A DNA stretch of 50,487 bases, taken from contig CAMJPC010000016.1 in NCBI GenBank assembly GCA_946407705.1, positions 1-50,487 on the forward strand, in the 5' to 3' direction. Each line of letters opens with the position of its first letter. Position 1 is the first letter of the stretch. Below are positions 7,821-16,319 of this stretch, piece by piece. The position numbers were made by a program, and so were the translations under genes. The notes beneath the pieces were generated by a model. It did not search any database. It was not told where the DNA came from and saw only the letters and a program-made list of their open reading frames with translations. This stretch comes from an uncultured Clostridia bacterium. GTDB lineage: Bacteria; Bacillota; Clostridia; Saccharofermentanales; Saccharofermentanaceae.

Positions 7821-8276
7821 ATGGTCATCGAAGAGTTTTTTGAGATTGACGAGTCATATTTAGATGAGATCGCAGAGCTCTACCGAAGCGCTTTTAAAGG
7901 CGAACCCTGGAACGATGACTGGAGTGACACGGCTCAGCTCCGTGAATACCTGAAGGACGTCTCAGGGGATTTCAAAGGCCTGAACTACGGACTTAAGAAC
8001 GAGGGCAAGCTCGTTGCTGTATCGCTCGGAACGGTACGTCACTGGTGGGAAGGAACGAACTACAACATCGAGGAATTCTGTGTTGATCCGGCTGCCCAGG
8101 GACAGGGGATCGGTTCTCATTTTCTAGACCTGATCGAGAGCGATATCAGGACAAAGGGATTAGCCGGAATATTTCTTCAGACGGATAACGACATGCCCTC
8201 GTACAAGTTCTATCTGAAGAACGGTTTTTCTGATCTTACAAAGCACGTAAGCTTATATAAAAGCGTAAAGGAATAA
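7821..8276 (+). CDS. GNAT-family N-acetyltransferase
   Basis: 151 residues with the GNAT core: IEEFCVDPAAQGQGIGSHFLDLIE (the acetyl-CoA pyrophosphate loop QGQGIG) and the C-terminal YKFYLKNGF beta-bulge motif. Start chosen at the ATG three bases after the aldo/keto reductase stop. One of four GNATs between 7821 and 12274; each has its own divergent N-terminus, so they are probably not recent duplicates. Substrate unknown. Confidence 0.87.
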   Translation: MVIEEFFEIDESYLDEIAELYRSAFKGEPWNDDWSDTAQLREYLKDVSGDFKGLNYGLKNEGKLVAVSLGTVRHWWEGTNYNIEEFCVDPAAQGQGIGSHFLDLIESDIRTKGLAGIFLQTDNDMPSYKFYLKNGFSDLTKHVSLYKSVKE

Positions 8277-8281
8277 CAAGA

Positions 8282-9037
8282 ATGCAGAAGATATTGTTTT
8301 TGGCCGATCTTCACGGAAACATGCCTGCGACGCTGGCGCTCGAAAAGGAGATCGAAAAGATAAAGCCTGACGACATCTGGTTTTTAGGCGACGCAGTCGG
8401 CAAAGGCCCTGAGAGCGATAAGACCTTAGACTGGGTGAGGAAAAACTGCAACCACTTCATCTCGGGCAACTGGGATCTGGGCTGCGTTGAGACCGGAAAG
8501 CTTGCAGAAAAAGACAAGAGCACCATTGATGCCGATCACCTCGAATGGCTTAAGATGAACATCTTTTACGTTGAGCAGCTCGGCAAGGAACGCCTTGACT
8601 GGCTTGAATCGCTGCCTCAGGAAGATGAGGTCCTGATAAGCGGGATCAATTTCAGGCTTTTCCACGGAAGACCTGTCGCAGATAATTTCCATCCTTACCT
8701 TACGATGGATGAGATGCGTCCGGGATATACCGATACGAAGGGCAAACTCCACAACGGCTTCATAAGCGCAGACTGTCACATGCCATATATCCTCGAGATG
8801 GATCTGGGCTACGCGATCAACACGGGAAGCGTAGGCAATTCTTTAGGCGTTACGAGATGCCATGCGCTGCTGATAGAAGGCGAGCTCAGTTCAACTGAAC
8901 CTGCGCCCATAAGCATGAACATACTGAGCATACCGTACGATAACCGGGAGGCCGCGGACAGGGCGGACAGCTATGAAAAGCTGCCCTGCAAAGAAGCGTA
9001 CAAGAAGGAAATCCTTACGGGAGTCTATTCAAGATGA
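8282..9037 (+). CDS. Metallophosphoesterase (calcineurin-like)
   Basis: 251 residues of the calcineurin-like superfamily. Metal-binding blocks are in order: FLADLHGN (D-x-H), FLGDAVGKGPES (GD), SGNWD (GN, with D for the usual H/E) and FHGRP (GH-like). The family hydrolyses phosphoesters with two metal ions; this subgroup (YfcE/protein-phosphatase-like) has many undefined substrates. Five bases after the preceding GNAT and overlapping the next gene by ATGA, so it is translationally coupled. Confidence 0.87.
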   Translation: MQKILFLADLHGNMPATLALEKEIEKIKPDDIWFLGDAVGKGPESDKTLDWVRKNCNHFISGNWDLGCVETGKLAEKDKSTIDADHLEWLKMNIFYVEQLGKERLDWLESLPQEDEVLISGINFRLFHGRPVADNFHPYLTMDEMRPGYTDTKGKLHNGFISADCHMPYILEMDLGYAINTGSVGNSLGVTRCHALLIEGELSSTEPAPISMNILSIPYDNREAADRADSYEKLPCKEAYKKEILTGVYSR

Positions 9038-9525
9038 AAATGGAAAAAGTATTCGAATCTGAAAATATAGTTTATGTAAGACCGTCTTTTGATCTGGTGC
9101 CTCAGTATCTTGAGATGGTCAACGACATCGAGAACGTCGCGCACTTTATCGGCGAAAGGCGTGAACTGTATTCCGAGCAGGACGAGATCGATTACATCAA
9201 GGACAAGATGGACAACAACGCGACGATGTTTTCGATGCTCGAAAAGGGCACGGATAAGTTCATAGGCAATATCGAATTCTTCAACCGTGTTTTCGATGAG
9301 GCGGAATGGGGCATAGCTCTGACCGGCAGTATGCAGGACAAAGGATACGGCACCGAAGCACTTAAAAGGTCCGTGGAATACGGCTTTAACGAGCTCGGAT
9401 TAAAAAGGATCTACCTCATTGTCTATGCAAGTAATGAGCGTGCCAAACACGTGTATGAGAAGTGCGGATTTAAAGAATTCAAGCGCACCGATGTCGATAT
9501 CTTCATGGAGATAGAGAAAGAATAG
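9034..9525 (+). CDS. GNAT-family N-acetyltransferase (RimJ/RimL-like)
   Basis: 163 residues with the pattern of the ribosomal-protein acetyltransferase group: IGNIEFFNRVFDEAEWGIAL, QDKGYGTEALKRSVEYGFNELGLKRIYLIVYASNERAKHVYEKCGF (split here from the text by loops but all present). The start overlaps the phosphoesterase stop (ATGA); a second ATG lies six bases downstream. Real target unknown. Confidence 0.87.
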   Translation: MKMEKVFESENIVYVRPSFDLVPQYLEMVNDIENVAHFIGERRELYSEQDEIDYIKDKMDNNATMFSMLEKGTDKFIGNIEFFNRVFDEAEWGIALTGSMQDKGYGTEALKRSVEYGFNELGLKRIYLIVYASNERAKHVYEKCGFKEFKRTDVDIFMEIEKE

Positions 9526-9545
9526 TCAAAAACTGCTCTGGCAAT

Positions 9546-9554
9546 TGATATAAT
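9546..9554 (+). promoter_or_regulatory. Extended -10 promoter element for the zinc-ribbon gene
   Basis: TGATATAAT is a perfect TGnTATAAT extended -10, 46 bases before the ATG at 9601. No clear -35 box is needed for this class. Confidence 0.55.
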
Positions 9555-9600
9555 AAGGTTCTGTTAGATGGAACGGGAATCTGCTTAAGAGGTTATTGCC

Positions 9601-10599
9601 ATGGAACATACTAAGAAATGTCCGTCCTGCGGCGGCACAATGATCTTTAACCCCGGGTTTGACGACCTGATCTGCCAGTCATGCGGTCATAAAGAGATTA
9701 TCCCCGAACTCGTATCCAAGATCCCTGTTGAGGAGATGGATTTTCTTAAGGCCCAGCATACCGCGAGCCACGACTGGGGCATGGAAGCCAAAGTCGTAAC
9801 ATGCAGGCAGTGCGGCGCACAGACCATCCAGAACAAGCTCCAGCTCTCGGGTCTTTGCCCGTTCTGCGGATCGACCACTGTCGAGGCAGGCGATCCTGCT
9901 CAGGACATCATGGCTCCTAACGGAGTAATTCCTTTCAAGATCACTGAGAACCGTGCGCTCTATATATTCAAGGATTGGATCAAAGACAGGTTCCTTGCGC
10001 CCGAACTTCTCGCGCGTGACGCTCAGCTCAATAAGTTCTACGGCATCTATGTTCCGCTCTTTACGTTTGACGTTCTCACGATCAACCGTTTTACCGGACA
10101 TTACAATGAGAACAACAGAACTCTTTTCAAGAGCGGAAGATTCCAGCATCAGGTCGATGATTTCCCTGTTGTCGCAAGTAAACAGCTCGCTTCGGACAAG
10201 CTCCTTTTAAATGTGATCAAGGATTACAGAACGAATGAGGCAAAGCCTTATACGCCTGATGCCCTGGCGGGTTTCCCGTGCGAGCACTATTCCATCGGCC
10301 TGGCGGAAGCATGGAACGGAGTCGGTCCGGAAATGAATTCCTATCTTAAGGACCAGGCGAACAGGCAGGTCGAGTCCAAGTATCTCCTGGGCATCCAGAT
10401 GGCTACCGAGTACTATAATCTGCAGTACAAATATCTCATCGTGCCCGTGTGGATCAACTCGTTCTTCTACGACAATAAGCTCTACACGATCGTAATCAAC
10501 GGACAGACGGGAAAGATCGACGGCCAGTGGCCTAAGTCTTTCGGTACATTTGCGAAGAAGTCCGCGCAGTTCATCCTGGGATTATACGGGATTAAATAA
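9601..10599 (+). CDS. TFIIB-type zinc-ribbon protein (paralogue of the gene at 17359)
   Basis: 332 residues. Two zinc ribbons at the N-terminus: CPSCGG...CQSCGH (~8-35) and CRQCGA...CPFCGS (~63-90). The remainder is a conserved non-membrane domain with PFKITENRALYIFKDWI, FYGIYVPLFTFDV and, near the end, YLIVPVWINSFFYDNKLYTIVINGQTGK. The same blocks appear in the same order in the protein at 17359. Function is not established for this family. It heads a tight cluster running to 14898. Confidence 0.85.
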   Translation: MEHTKKCPSCGGTMIFNPGFDDLICQSCGHKEIIPELVSKIPVEEMDFLKAQHTASHDWGMEAKVVTCRQCGAQTIQNKLQLSGLCPFCGSTTVEAGDPAQDIMAPNGVIPFKITENRALYIFKDWIKDRFLAPELLARDAQLNKFYGIYVPLFTFDVLTINRFTGHYNENNRTLFKSGRFQHQVDDFPVVASKQLASDKLLLNVIKDYRTNEAKPYTPDALAGFPCEHYSIGLAEAWNGVGPEMNSYLKDQANRQVESKYLLGIQMATEYYNLQYKYLIVPVWINSFFYDNKLYTIVINGQTGKIDGQWPKSFGTFAKKSAQFILGLYGIK

Positions 10600-10600
10600 C

Positions 10601-11083
10601 ATGATCAGAGCAATTACAAAAGAAGATATTCCCGAATGCGTAAACGTAATACGTACAAGCTTTCTAACGGTTGCTGAAGAGTTCGATATCACGCCCGAAA
10701 ACTCGCCGCTTTTTACCGCTTTTGCAACTAATGAGGCAAAGGTGCTTTTCTGGATGGATGAGCAGCACCGCCCGATGTACGGGTGTTTCGAAGGCGGTAA
10801 GATGGCGGGGTACTATAACCTTGCTCTGCCTTCAGAAGGCGAGTGCGAACTCGGAAGCCTTTGCGTTCTGCCTGAGTACAGGCACAGCGGGATCGGCGAA
10901 GCGCTCCTGAACGACGCGCAGGCACGTGCAAAAGAACTCGGCTGCACCGTTATGAAGCTTTCGATCGTTGAAGAGAACAAGGTGCTTCGCAAGTGGTATG
11001 AGGATCACGGATTTACCCATACCTGCACGAAAAAGTTTGATTTCTTCTCTTTCACGGCCGGTTATATGGAAAAGGAGATTTAA
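10601..11083 (+). CDS. GNAT-family N-acetyltransferase
   Basis: 160 residues beginning MIRAITKEDIPECV. Start placed at the ATG one base after the previous stop because the longer upstream frame only overlaps the zinc-ribbon gene. GNAT core: CELGSLCVLPEYRHSGIGEALLNDAQ (RHSGIG loop) and VLRKWYEDHGF near the C-terminus. Substrate unknown. Confidence 0.86.
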   Translation: MIRAITKEDIPECVNVIRTSFLTVAEEFDITPENSPLFTAFATNEAKVLFWMDEQHRPMYGCFEGGKMAGYYNLALPSEGECELGSLCVLPEYRHSGIGEALLNDAQARAKELGCTVMKLSIVEENKVLRKWYEDHGFTHTCTKKFDFFSFTAGYMEKEI

Positions 11084-11086
11084 AAG

Positions 11087-11503
11087 ATGAGACTCGACGG
11101 ATTCGGTCTGCTTGTTGAAGACATGCCAAAGATGATACGTTTCTACAGGGACGTTTTGGGCTTTGAGATAAAAGAGGACGAGAGCACGAGCAACGTGTAT
11201 CTCGTAAAGGACGGCACTTTGTTCCTGCTCTATGGCCGCAAGGATTTTGAGGCCATGACAAACCGCAGATACGAATACCTTAAAGGTCCAAACGGCCACT
11301 TTGAGATTGCGCTTTATGTCGATACTTTCACGGAAGTCGATGAGACTTTTAAGCGCGTGATCTCACAGGGCGCAACACCGATCCTGGAACCTGTCACGGA
11401 GCCCTGGGGACAGAGGACATGCTACATTGCAGACCCCGAGGGCAACCTTATCGAGATAGGTTCCTGGGACAGACCTTACGAAGTGAAAGACGAGGGCCAC
11501 TGA
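11087..11503 (+). CDS. VOC-superfamily protein (glyoxalase/bleomycin-resistance fold)
   Basis: 138 residues with two betaalphabetabetabeta modules. It opens with MRLDGFGLLVEDMPKMIRFYRDVLGF and later has HFEIALYVD and QRTCYIADPEGNLIEIGSW, the usual metal ligand positions (His/Glu). Members include glyoxalases, dioxygenases and drug-binding proteins, so the function cannot be fixed. One base separates it from the next gene; it lies in the GNAT-rich cluster. Confidence 0.87.
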   Translation: MRLDGFGLLVEDMPKMIRFYRDVLGFEIKEDESTSNVYLVKDGTLFLLYGRKDFEAMTNRRYEYLKGPNGHFEIALYVDTFTEVDETFKRVISQGATPILEPVTEPWGQRTCYIADPEGNLIEIGSWDRPYEVKDEGH

Positions 11504-11504
11504 T

Positions 11505-11822
11505 ATGGCATCGAGCAAAGATTATCTGGCATTCATAATGGATCAGCTTTCGCTCCTTGACGATGTTTCTTACCGCGCCATGATGAGCGAATACATCATC
11601 TACTATCACGGAAAAGTGATTGGTGGCATCTACGACGACCGCTTCCTCGTGAAGGATACGAAGGCCGCGCGTGAGCTCATGCCTAATGCGGAACTTGAGC
11701 TTCCCTATGAGGGTGCCAAGGAAATGATCCTGGTTGACGAAGTCGATAACAGAGAGTTCTTAAGAGAGCTTTTCGAGGCAATGTATCCTGAACTTCCAAA
11801 CGTGAAAAAGAAGAAATCATAA
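11505..11822 (+). CDS. TfoX N-terminal-domain protein
   Basis: 105 residues. The pattern ...DVSYRAMMSEYIIYYHGKVIGGIYDDRFLVKDTKAARELMP fits the stand-alone TfoX/Sxy N-terminal domain, which in this group is not proven to act in competence. The full-length Sxy C-terminal domain is absent. Two bases separate it from the next GNAT, so it belongs to the same transcript. Confidence 0.82.
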   Translation: MASSKDYLAFIMDQLSLLDDVSYRAMMSEYIIYYHGKVIGGIYDDRFLVKDTKAARELMPNAELELPYEGAKEMILVDEVDNREFLRELFEAMYPELPNVKKKKS

Positions 11823-11824
11823 AC

Positions 11825-12274
11825 ATGGACGTTAAGCTCGTATCATACGAAGAACAGTATAGGCAAAGCCTGTTTGATTTCACTGACAAGTGTTTTGCCG
11901 AACTCGGCAAGAGATTTGAGCCTGATGGCAGGCATTATTTCTATAAAGATATCGCAGGACAATTCGAAGCGTTCTACTGCCTGGTAGATCAGGGCGATGT
12001 AGTAGGAACGGTCGCGCTCAAAAAGATCGATGAGAAAACAGTTGAACTCAAGGCGTTGTATCTTCATAAAGATTACCGCGGCAAGGGCCTGGGAAGCCTT
12101 CTCATGAGCGTGTCCGTCAACGAGGCAAGGTCGCGCGGTTTTAAGCGGATCATGCTCGATTCGATGCTGAAATATGAAGACGCTCTAAGGCTGTACGAGA
12201 AGTTCGGCTTCGAAAAGACAGACCGGTATAACGACAACCTCATGGCCGACGTGTTCATGAAAATGGACTTATGA
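11825..12274 (+). CDS. GNAT-family N-acetyltransferase
   Basis: 149 residues. The GNAT core is VELKALYLHKDYRGKGLGSLLMSVSVNEARSRGF with the RGKGLG acetyl-CoA loop, then DALRLYEKFGFEKTDRYND. The stop overlaps the start of the sulfatase gene by four bases, so translation of that large gene is probably coupled to this one. Substrate unknown. Confidence 0.87.
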   Translation: MDVKLVSYEEQYRQSLFDFTDKCFAELGKRFEPDGRHYFYKDIAGQFEAFYCLVDQGDVVGTVALKKIDEKTVELKALYLHKDYRGKGLGSLLMSVSVNEARSRGFKRIMLDSMLKYEDALRLYEKFGFEKTDRYNDNLMADVFMKMDL

Positions 12275-14898
12275 CTGATAAGAAAAAAGGCAGATCTCCA
12301 ATAGGTACAGTGATCGGAACAGTGGTGTTTTTACTGCTGTTTTTCATTGCCGCACTTCTTACCTGGACACTCGGTTACTGGCACGACATCACGTTCGATG
12401 AGATCGTTTTCTATCTCAGTTCTCCGCTTGAGGGAACGGCCGGAAACGTGGTCACGGCATTCATCTTAAAGGTGGCAGTGCCTACTGTTTTGGCAGCGGT
12501 CATATTCGCTGTCTTGTCGGTGATCCTTTGCAAAAAAGACAAAGACAAGGCACGCAAGATACTGGCTACCATCCTGATCACAGCAGCTGCTCTCGTGTCA
12601 GTCATCCAGCTGATCAGAGCTGACAAAAGATACGGCATCTTAAGATATATCAGGTCGCAGAACAGCTCATCCGAATTCGTGGATAACTATTATGTCGCAC
12701 CCACAAAGAACAATGTAAAGTTTCCTGAGAAAAAGAGAAACCTAATCTTTATCTATCTCGAATCAATGGAGACCACCTATACTGACAAAGCACACGGCGG
12801 TGATTTCGACAGTGACGTCATCCCTGAATTAAGGGAGCTCGCGCTTAAAGACGGCGAGTGCTTTGAAGGCAACCGCGAAAAACTTAACGGCGGACATGTC
12901 ATTACGGGTGCTACTTATACCATGAGCGGTATCGTTGCGCAGACTGCGGGGATCCCGATTGCAGGCGGCAAGACCAACGCCGCGACAGCACATGCCGATA
13001 CATTCTATCCGGGCATCAGGACATTGGGTGACATATTGAAGGACGAGGGATATAGCCAGTCGTTCATGTGCGGCTCCCCCGTGTCTTTCGGAAGCAGGGA
13101 AGTGTACCTTAGAAGCCACGGATGTGAGGACTTTTTCGATTACGACTATGCAGCCGCGAACGGATACATTCCCAAGGGATACAAGGTATGGTGGGGATTT
13201 GAGGACAGAAAGCTTTTCGAGTTCGCGAAAACAAAAGTTGCCGACATGGCTTCATCGGACAAACCTTTTGCGCTCACGATACTTACTGCGGACACGCATT
13301 TCGAAGACGGCTATGTATGTGACCTCTGTGATAACAAATTCGATACGCAGTATTCTAATGTAATCGCATGCTCATCAAAGCAGGTCGCGGAATTTGTCAA
13401 ATGGCTCAAAGAACAGGACTTCTATGAGAACACGACGGTAATCCTTTCCGGTGACCACATCACGATGGATGCCGATTACTGCAAAGACGTTGATCCAAAC
13501 TATGAGAGAAGGACATACACGAACATAATCAATCCGGCAGTATTCCCCGCAGGCGACAGGCACAGGGAATATACGACCTTTGATATCTTTCCGACAACTC
13601 TTGCCGCGATCGGCGCAAAGATAGAAGGCAACAGACTTGGTCTGGGAACAAATCTTTTCTCCGACAATCCGACGCTTTATGAACGTTTCGGAAGGCAGAC
13701 TTTTGAAGAAGAATTGACGAAAGACAGCAGGTTCTTTAAAGACATCGCGAAATACGATCCGCTGTCCAAATCGATCCTGGAAGACCTGAACTATCTTGAT
13801 ATGGAGTGCGCTTATAAGGATCCCGGAATGGTGGAAGTAAGCTTCTGGGGGATCGACAGGGCAGGCCTCGTGATCGATTCCGTAAAGGGCGAATTCTACG
13901 GCGTATCAGGTGACATGGCGGCAACGTGCGATTTTACTTTAGGTCCCGACAAGTCGTGGCGGGGAACGTTCAAGACGGTGCTTTCTTACAGGGAAGCTTT
14001 CGGAGGAAGATTAAAACTTACTGCGAAGGATTCTTCTGGCGAAGAGCATGTCTTCTTCGAGAACACGGACGGCCGTTCAATCTTCAGATCTGAAGACATT
14101 CAGTCCTATCTGAAAAACATTTCAGGATTGAAGAACGTCACGGTCTTTGTCGCAGCCAAGGAGAACGCGATCTTCGGCCTGTCGAAAAAAGTTGCTGATT
14201 CGTTCGGTGAAGTGGGGCTGGACTGCATGCTTTTCGGAAGCGGACAGAACACTTACTGCGGAGTCAGCGGCACAAACCTGAAAGACGAGAACATCTCGAA
14301 CGCGATGCTGACCTTAAAGGGATCGGTAAACGGAATGGAATATGAGATCACCTCGGCCGATAACGTTGCTTCGATCGTAATCAACAAGAAGGAATATTCG
14401 CCCGATCAGCCGGGATTCAACTTTGTAGTTTTCGATGAGCAAAGCGGAAAAGTAATCGACAGGGCTTCGTACAACCTTTCTCCCGAAGCGGCTTCGCACA
14501 AACTGTCTTCCGGAAACGTTGACCTGGGCATCAGATACAACGGGGACAAAAAGACGGCGGATCTCTGGATCAGCGGCAAAACACCCGAGACCTTTGCCGC
14601 GAGACAGCTTCACGTCTATCTGTTCATCTGGGACAAGAATGATCCCAAAGACTTCAAGAGGATCACGCTTAGTCAGGGCAGGCAAATGACTTACAGGGAC
14701 GGAAGCGTCGTTCCGTACTATTTTGCAAAGGATCTGGACTTGTCTGCGTTCGATCCTTCGTCGTTCGGCATGATGCTCTTCTTCGTTGATGACAGTGACG
14801 GCGCTGCGGTATATAAGACCAGGATCGTGACCGATCTCGGAAAAGAAGAGTATAGAGATCCCCAGATGCCCTCATACATTACGTTCAGGGAAGAATAA
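12271..14898 (+). CDS. LTA-synthase-like sulfatase-family membrane protein
   Basis: 875 residues. Three hydrophobic segments near the N-terminus (~12-32, ~58-85, ~90-112), fewer than the five of LtaS. The extracellular sulfatase-type domain (~150-480) has the metal and catalytic positions: IYLESMET (Glu), GATYTMSG (nucleophile Thr region), LTADTHFEDG and LSGDHITMD (Asp-His). LtaS-type enzymes transfer glycerol-phosphate from phosphatidylglycerol; other members are phosphatases or phosphoethanolamine transferases. About 350 residues follow the catalytic domain (rich in beta pattern), much longer than LtaS, possibly a wall- or sugar-binding region. Last gene of the cluster from 9601. Confidence 0.88.
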   Translation: MTDKKKGRSPIGTVIGTVVFLLLFFIAALLTWTLGYWHDITFDEIVFYLSSPLEGTAGNVVTAFILKVAVPTVLAAVIFAVLSVILCKKDKDKARKILATILITAAALVSVIQLIRADKRYGILRYIRSQNSSSEFVDNYYVAPTKNNVKFPEKKRNLIFIYLESMETTYTDKAHGGDFDSDVIPELRELALKDGECFEGNREKLNGGHVITGATYTMSGIVAQTAGIPIAGGKTNAATAHADTFYPGIRTLGDILKDEGYSQSFMCGSPVSFGSREVYLRSHGCEDFFDYDYAAANGYIPKGYKVWWGFEDRKLFEFAKTKVADMASSDKPFALTILTADTHFEDGYVCDLCDNKFDTQYSNVIACSSKQVAEFVKWLKEQDFYENTTVILSGDHITMDADYCKDVDPNYERRTYTNIINPAVFPAGDRHREYTTFDIFPTTLAAIGAKIEGNRLGLGTNLFSDNPTLYERFGRQTFEEELTKDSRFFKDIAKYDPLSKSILEDLNYLDMECAYKDPGMVEVSFWGIDRAGLVIDSVKGEFYGVSGDMAATCDFTLGPDKSWRGTFKTVLSYREAFGGRLKLTAKDSSGEEHVFFENTDGRSIFRSEDIQSYLKNISGLKNVTVFVAAKENAIFGLSKKVADSFGEVGLDCMLFGSGQNTYCGVSGTNLKDENISNAMLTLKGSVNGMEYEITSADNVASIVINKKEYSPDQPGFNFVVFDEQSGKVIDRASYNLSPEAASHKLSSGNVDLGIRYNGDKKTADLWISGKTPETFAARQLHVYLFIWDKNDPKDFKRITLSQGRQMTYRDGSVVPYYFAKDLDLSAFDPSSFGMMLFFVDDSDGAAVYKTRIVTDLGKEEYRDPQMPSYITFREE

Positions 14899-14967
14899 GG
14901 GCCGGCTGCCTCTGCCATACTTTATTATTTATTTAATATGCACGAACACAGCCAATAGTCTTTGGTG

Positions 14968-14973
14968 TATAAT
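14968..14973 (+). promoter_or_regulatory. -10 box of murT, probably giving a leaderless mRNA
   Basis: TATAAT ends eight bases before the murT ATG at 14982, so transcription would begin at or just before the start codon. No Shine-Dalgarno sequence is seen. The -35 region is weak. Confidence 0.5.
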
Positions 14974-14981
14974 CGTTCGCG

Positions 14982-16319
14982 ATGAAGATTCGAATGTTCT
15001 TTACAATTCTCATATGCAAGATACTGAGGTTCCTTGCGGGCCTTATGGGACGCGGTTCAAGCTGGCCCGGAAAGATCGCTCTCAAGCTTTTCCCGGATAT
15101 CCTTGCGCATCTTAAGTATCCCGATACCGTGATCGCGGTGACGGGTTCCAACGGAAAGACTTCCACTGTCGAGATGATCGCCCACGTCCTGAGAGAGGGC
15201 GGATTAAAAGTTGCCTACAACAAAGAGGGAAGCAACCAGACCGAAGGCGTTACCACGTTCCTTCTAAGCGACGCCACGCTCGGAGGAAAGATCAGGAGCG
15301 ACGCAGTCCTCCTCGAATCTGACGAGCGCTACATGAGAAGAACGTTCAAGTTTTTCCATCCGAGATATCTGATCATAACGAATCTCTACCGTGACCAGAT
15401 GACCAGGAACGGCCATCCCGAATGGATCTACGATATCATCAAGCGCGGACTCCACGATGACATGACTCTCGTTCTGAATGCTGATGATCCGCTCGTTTCC
15501 AAGTTTGGAGCAGGCAGAGAGGGAACTCTTTATTTCGGTGCTGACCATCTTGATTGCGATACAACGTTCAACGACAGCATCTATGACGACGGAAAGTACT
15601 GCCCCATCTGCAAGAAGCCGATGGAATACGAGTACTATCACTATAACCACATCGGTAATTATCACTGCACTTCCTGCGGTTTTAAGAGACCTGACACCAG
15701 ATGGTCACTGACCGGTACGGATCTTGAAGGCGGAAGCCTCGTGATCGACGGAAAGTACAAGATCCCGCTGACATTCAACGGAATCTATCACTGCTACAAC
15801 ACTCTCGCTGCTTTCGCTGCAGCTGACCTTGCGGGAATCTCCAGGGAGAAGGCTGCCGAGGCGCTCGGAGGCTATATCCTCAAGTCCGGCAGGATCGTTG
15901 ATTTCACTTTGGGCAAGGCAGAAGGAAGGCTCCTTCTTTCCAAGCACGAGAACTCCATTTCCTATGACCGTTCGATCGACGTCGCGGTATCGGACCCCGC
16001 GAAGGTCAATGTCATGATCATTGTCGATGCGATCAGCCGCAAGTATTTCACTTCTGATTCAAGCTGGCTGTGGGACATCGATTTTGAGAAGCTTGCAGCA
16101 CCCAACATCGGCAAGGTGATCCTTGCCGGAAAATACTGCAATGACCTCGCGGTGCGTTTCGAGGCTGCGGGTATCGAAAAAGACCGTACGGAAGTCTTCG
16201 AATCCATTCCCGAAGCAGCAGACTTCGCAGGCAGCCTTGCTGATTACCTTTACGTGATCACATGCTTCTCCGACAAGGAGAAGATCCTGTCCATCGTGAC
16301 GAGGAAGGAGATCAAATGA
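14982..16319 (+). CDS. murT: Mur-ligase-like lipid II isoglutaminyl synthase subunit MurT
   Basis: MurT, with GatD, amidates D-Glu of lipid II to D-isoglutamine on the inner membrane face. 445 residues: hydrophobic N-terminus with LAGLMGRGSSWPGKIALKL, P-loop VTGSNGKTSTVEMI (~52-65), ESDERYMRR, an inserted zinc ribbon (CPICKK...CTSCGF, ~208-233), and a C-terminal DUF1727-type domain with SSWLWDIDFE. The segment before that last motif reads IIVDAISRKYFTSD, where homologues usually have an Asn-Asp...Ala-Asp pattern, so the C-terminal site may be altered together with the unusual GatD. The stop overlaps gatD by four bases. Confidence 0.9.
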   Translation: MKIRMFFTILICKILRFLAGLMGRGSSWPGKIALKLFPDILAHLKYPDTVIAVTGSNGKTSTVEMIAHVLREGGLKVAYNKEGSNQTEGVTTFLLSDATLGGKIRSDAVLLESDERYMRRTFKFFHPRYLIITNLYRDQMTRNGHPEWIYDIIKRGLHDDMTLVLNADDPLVSKFGAGREGTLYFGADHLDCDTTFNDSIYDDGKYCPICKKPMEYEYYHYNHIGNYHCTSCGFKRPDTRWSLTGTDLEGGSLVIDGKYKIPLTFNGIYHCYNTLAAFAAADLAGISREKAAEALGGYILKSGRIVDFTLGKAEGRLLLSKHENSISYDRSIDVAVSDPAKVNVMIIVDAISRKYFTSDSSWLWDIDFEKLAAPNIGKVILAGKYCNDLAVRFEAAGIEKDRTEVFESIPEAADFAGSLADYLYVITCFSDKEKILSIVTRKEIK

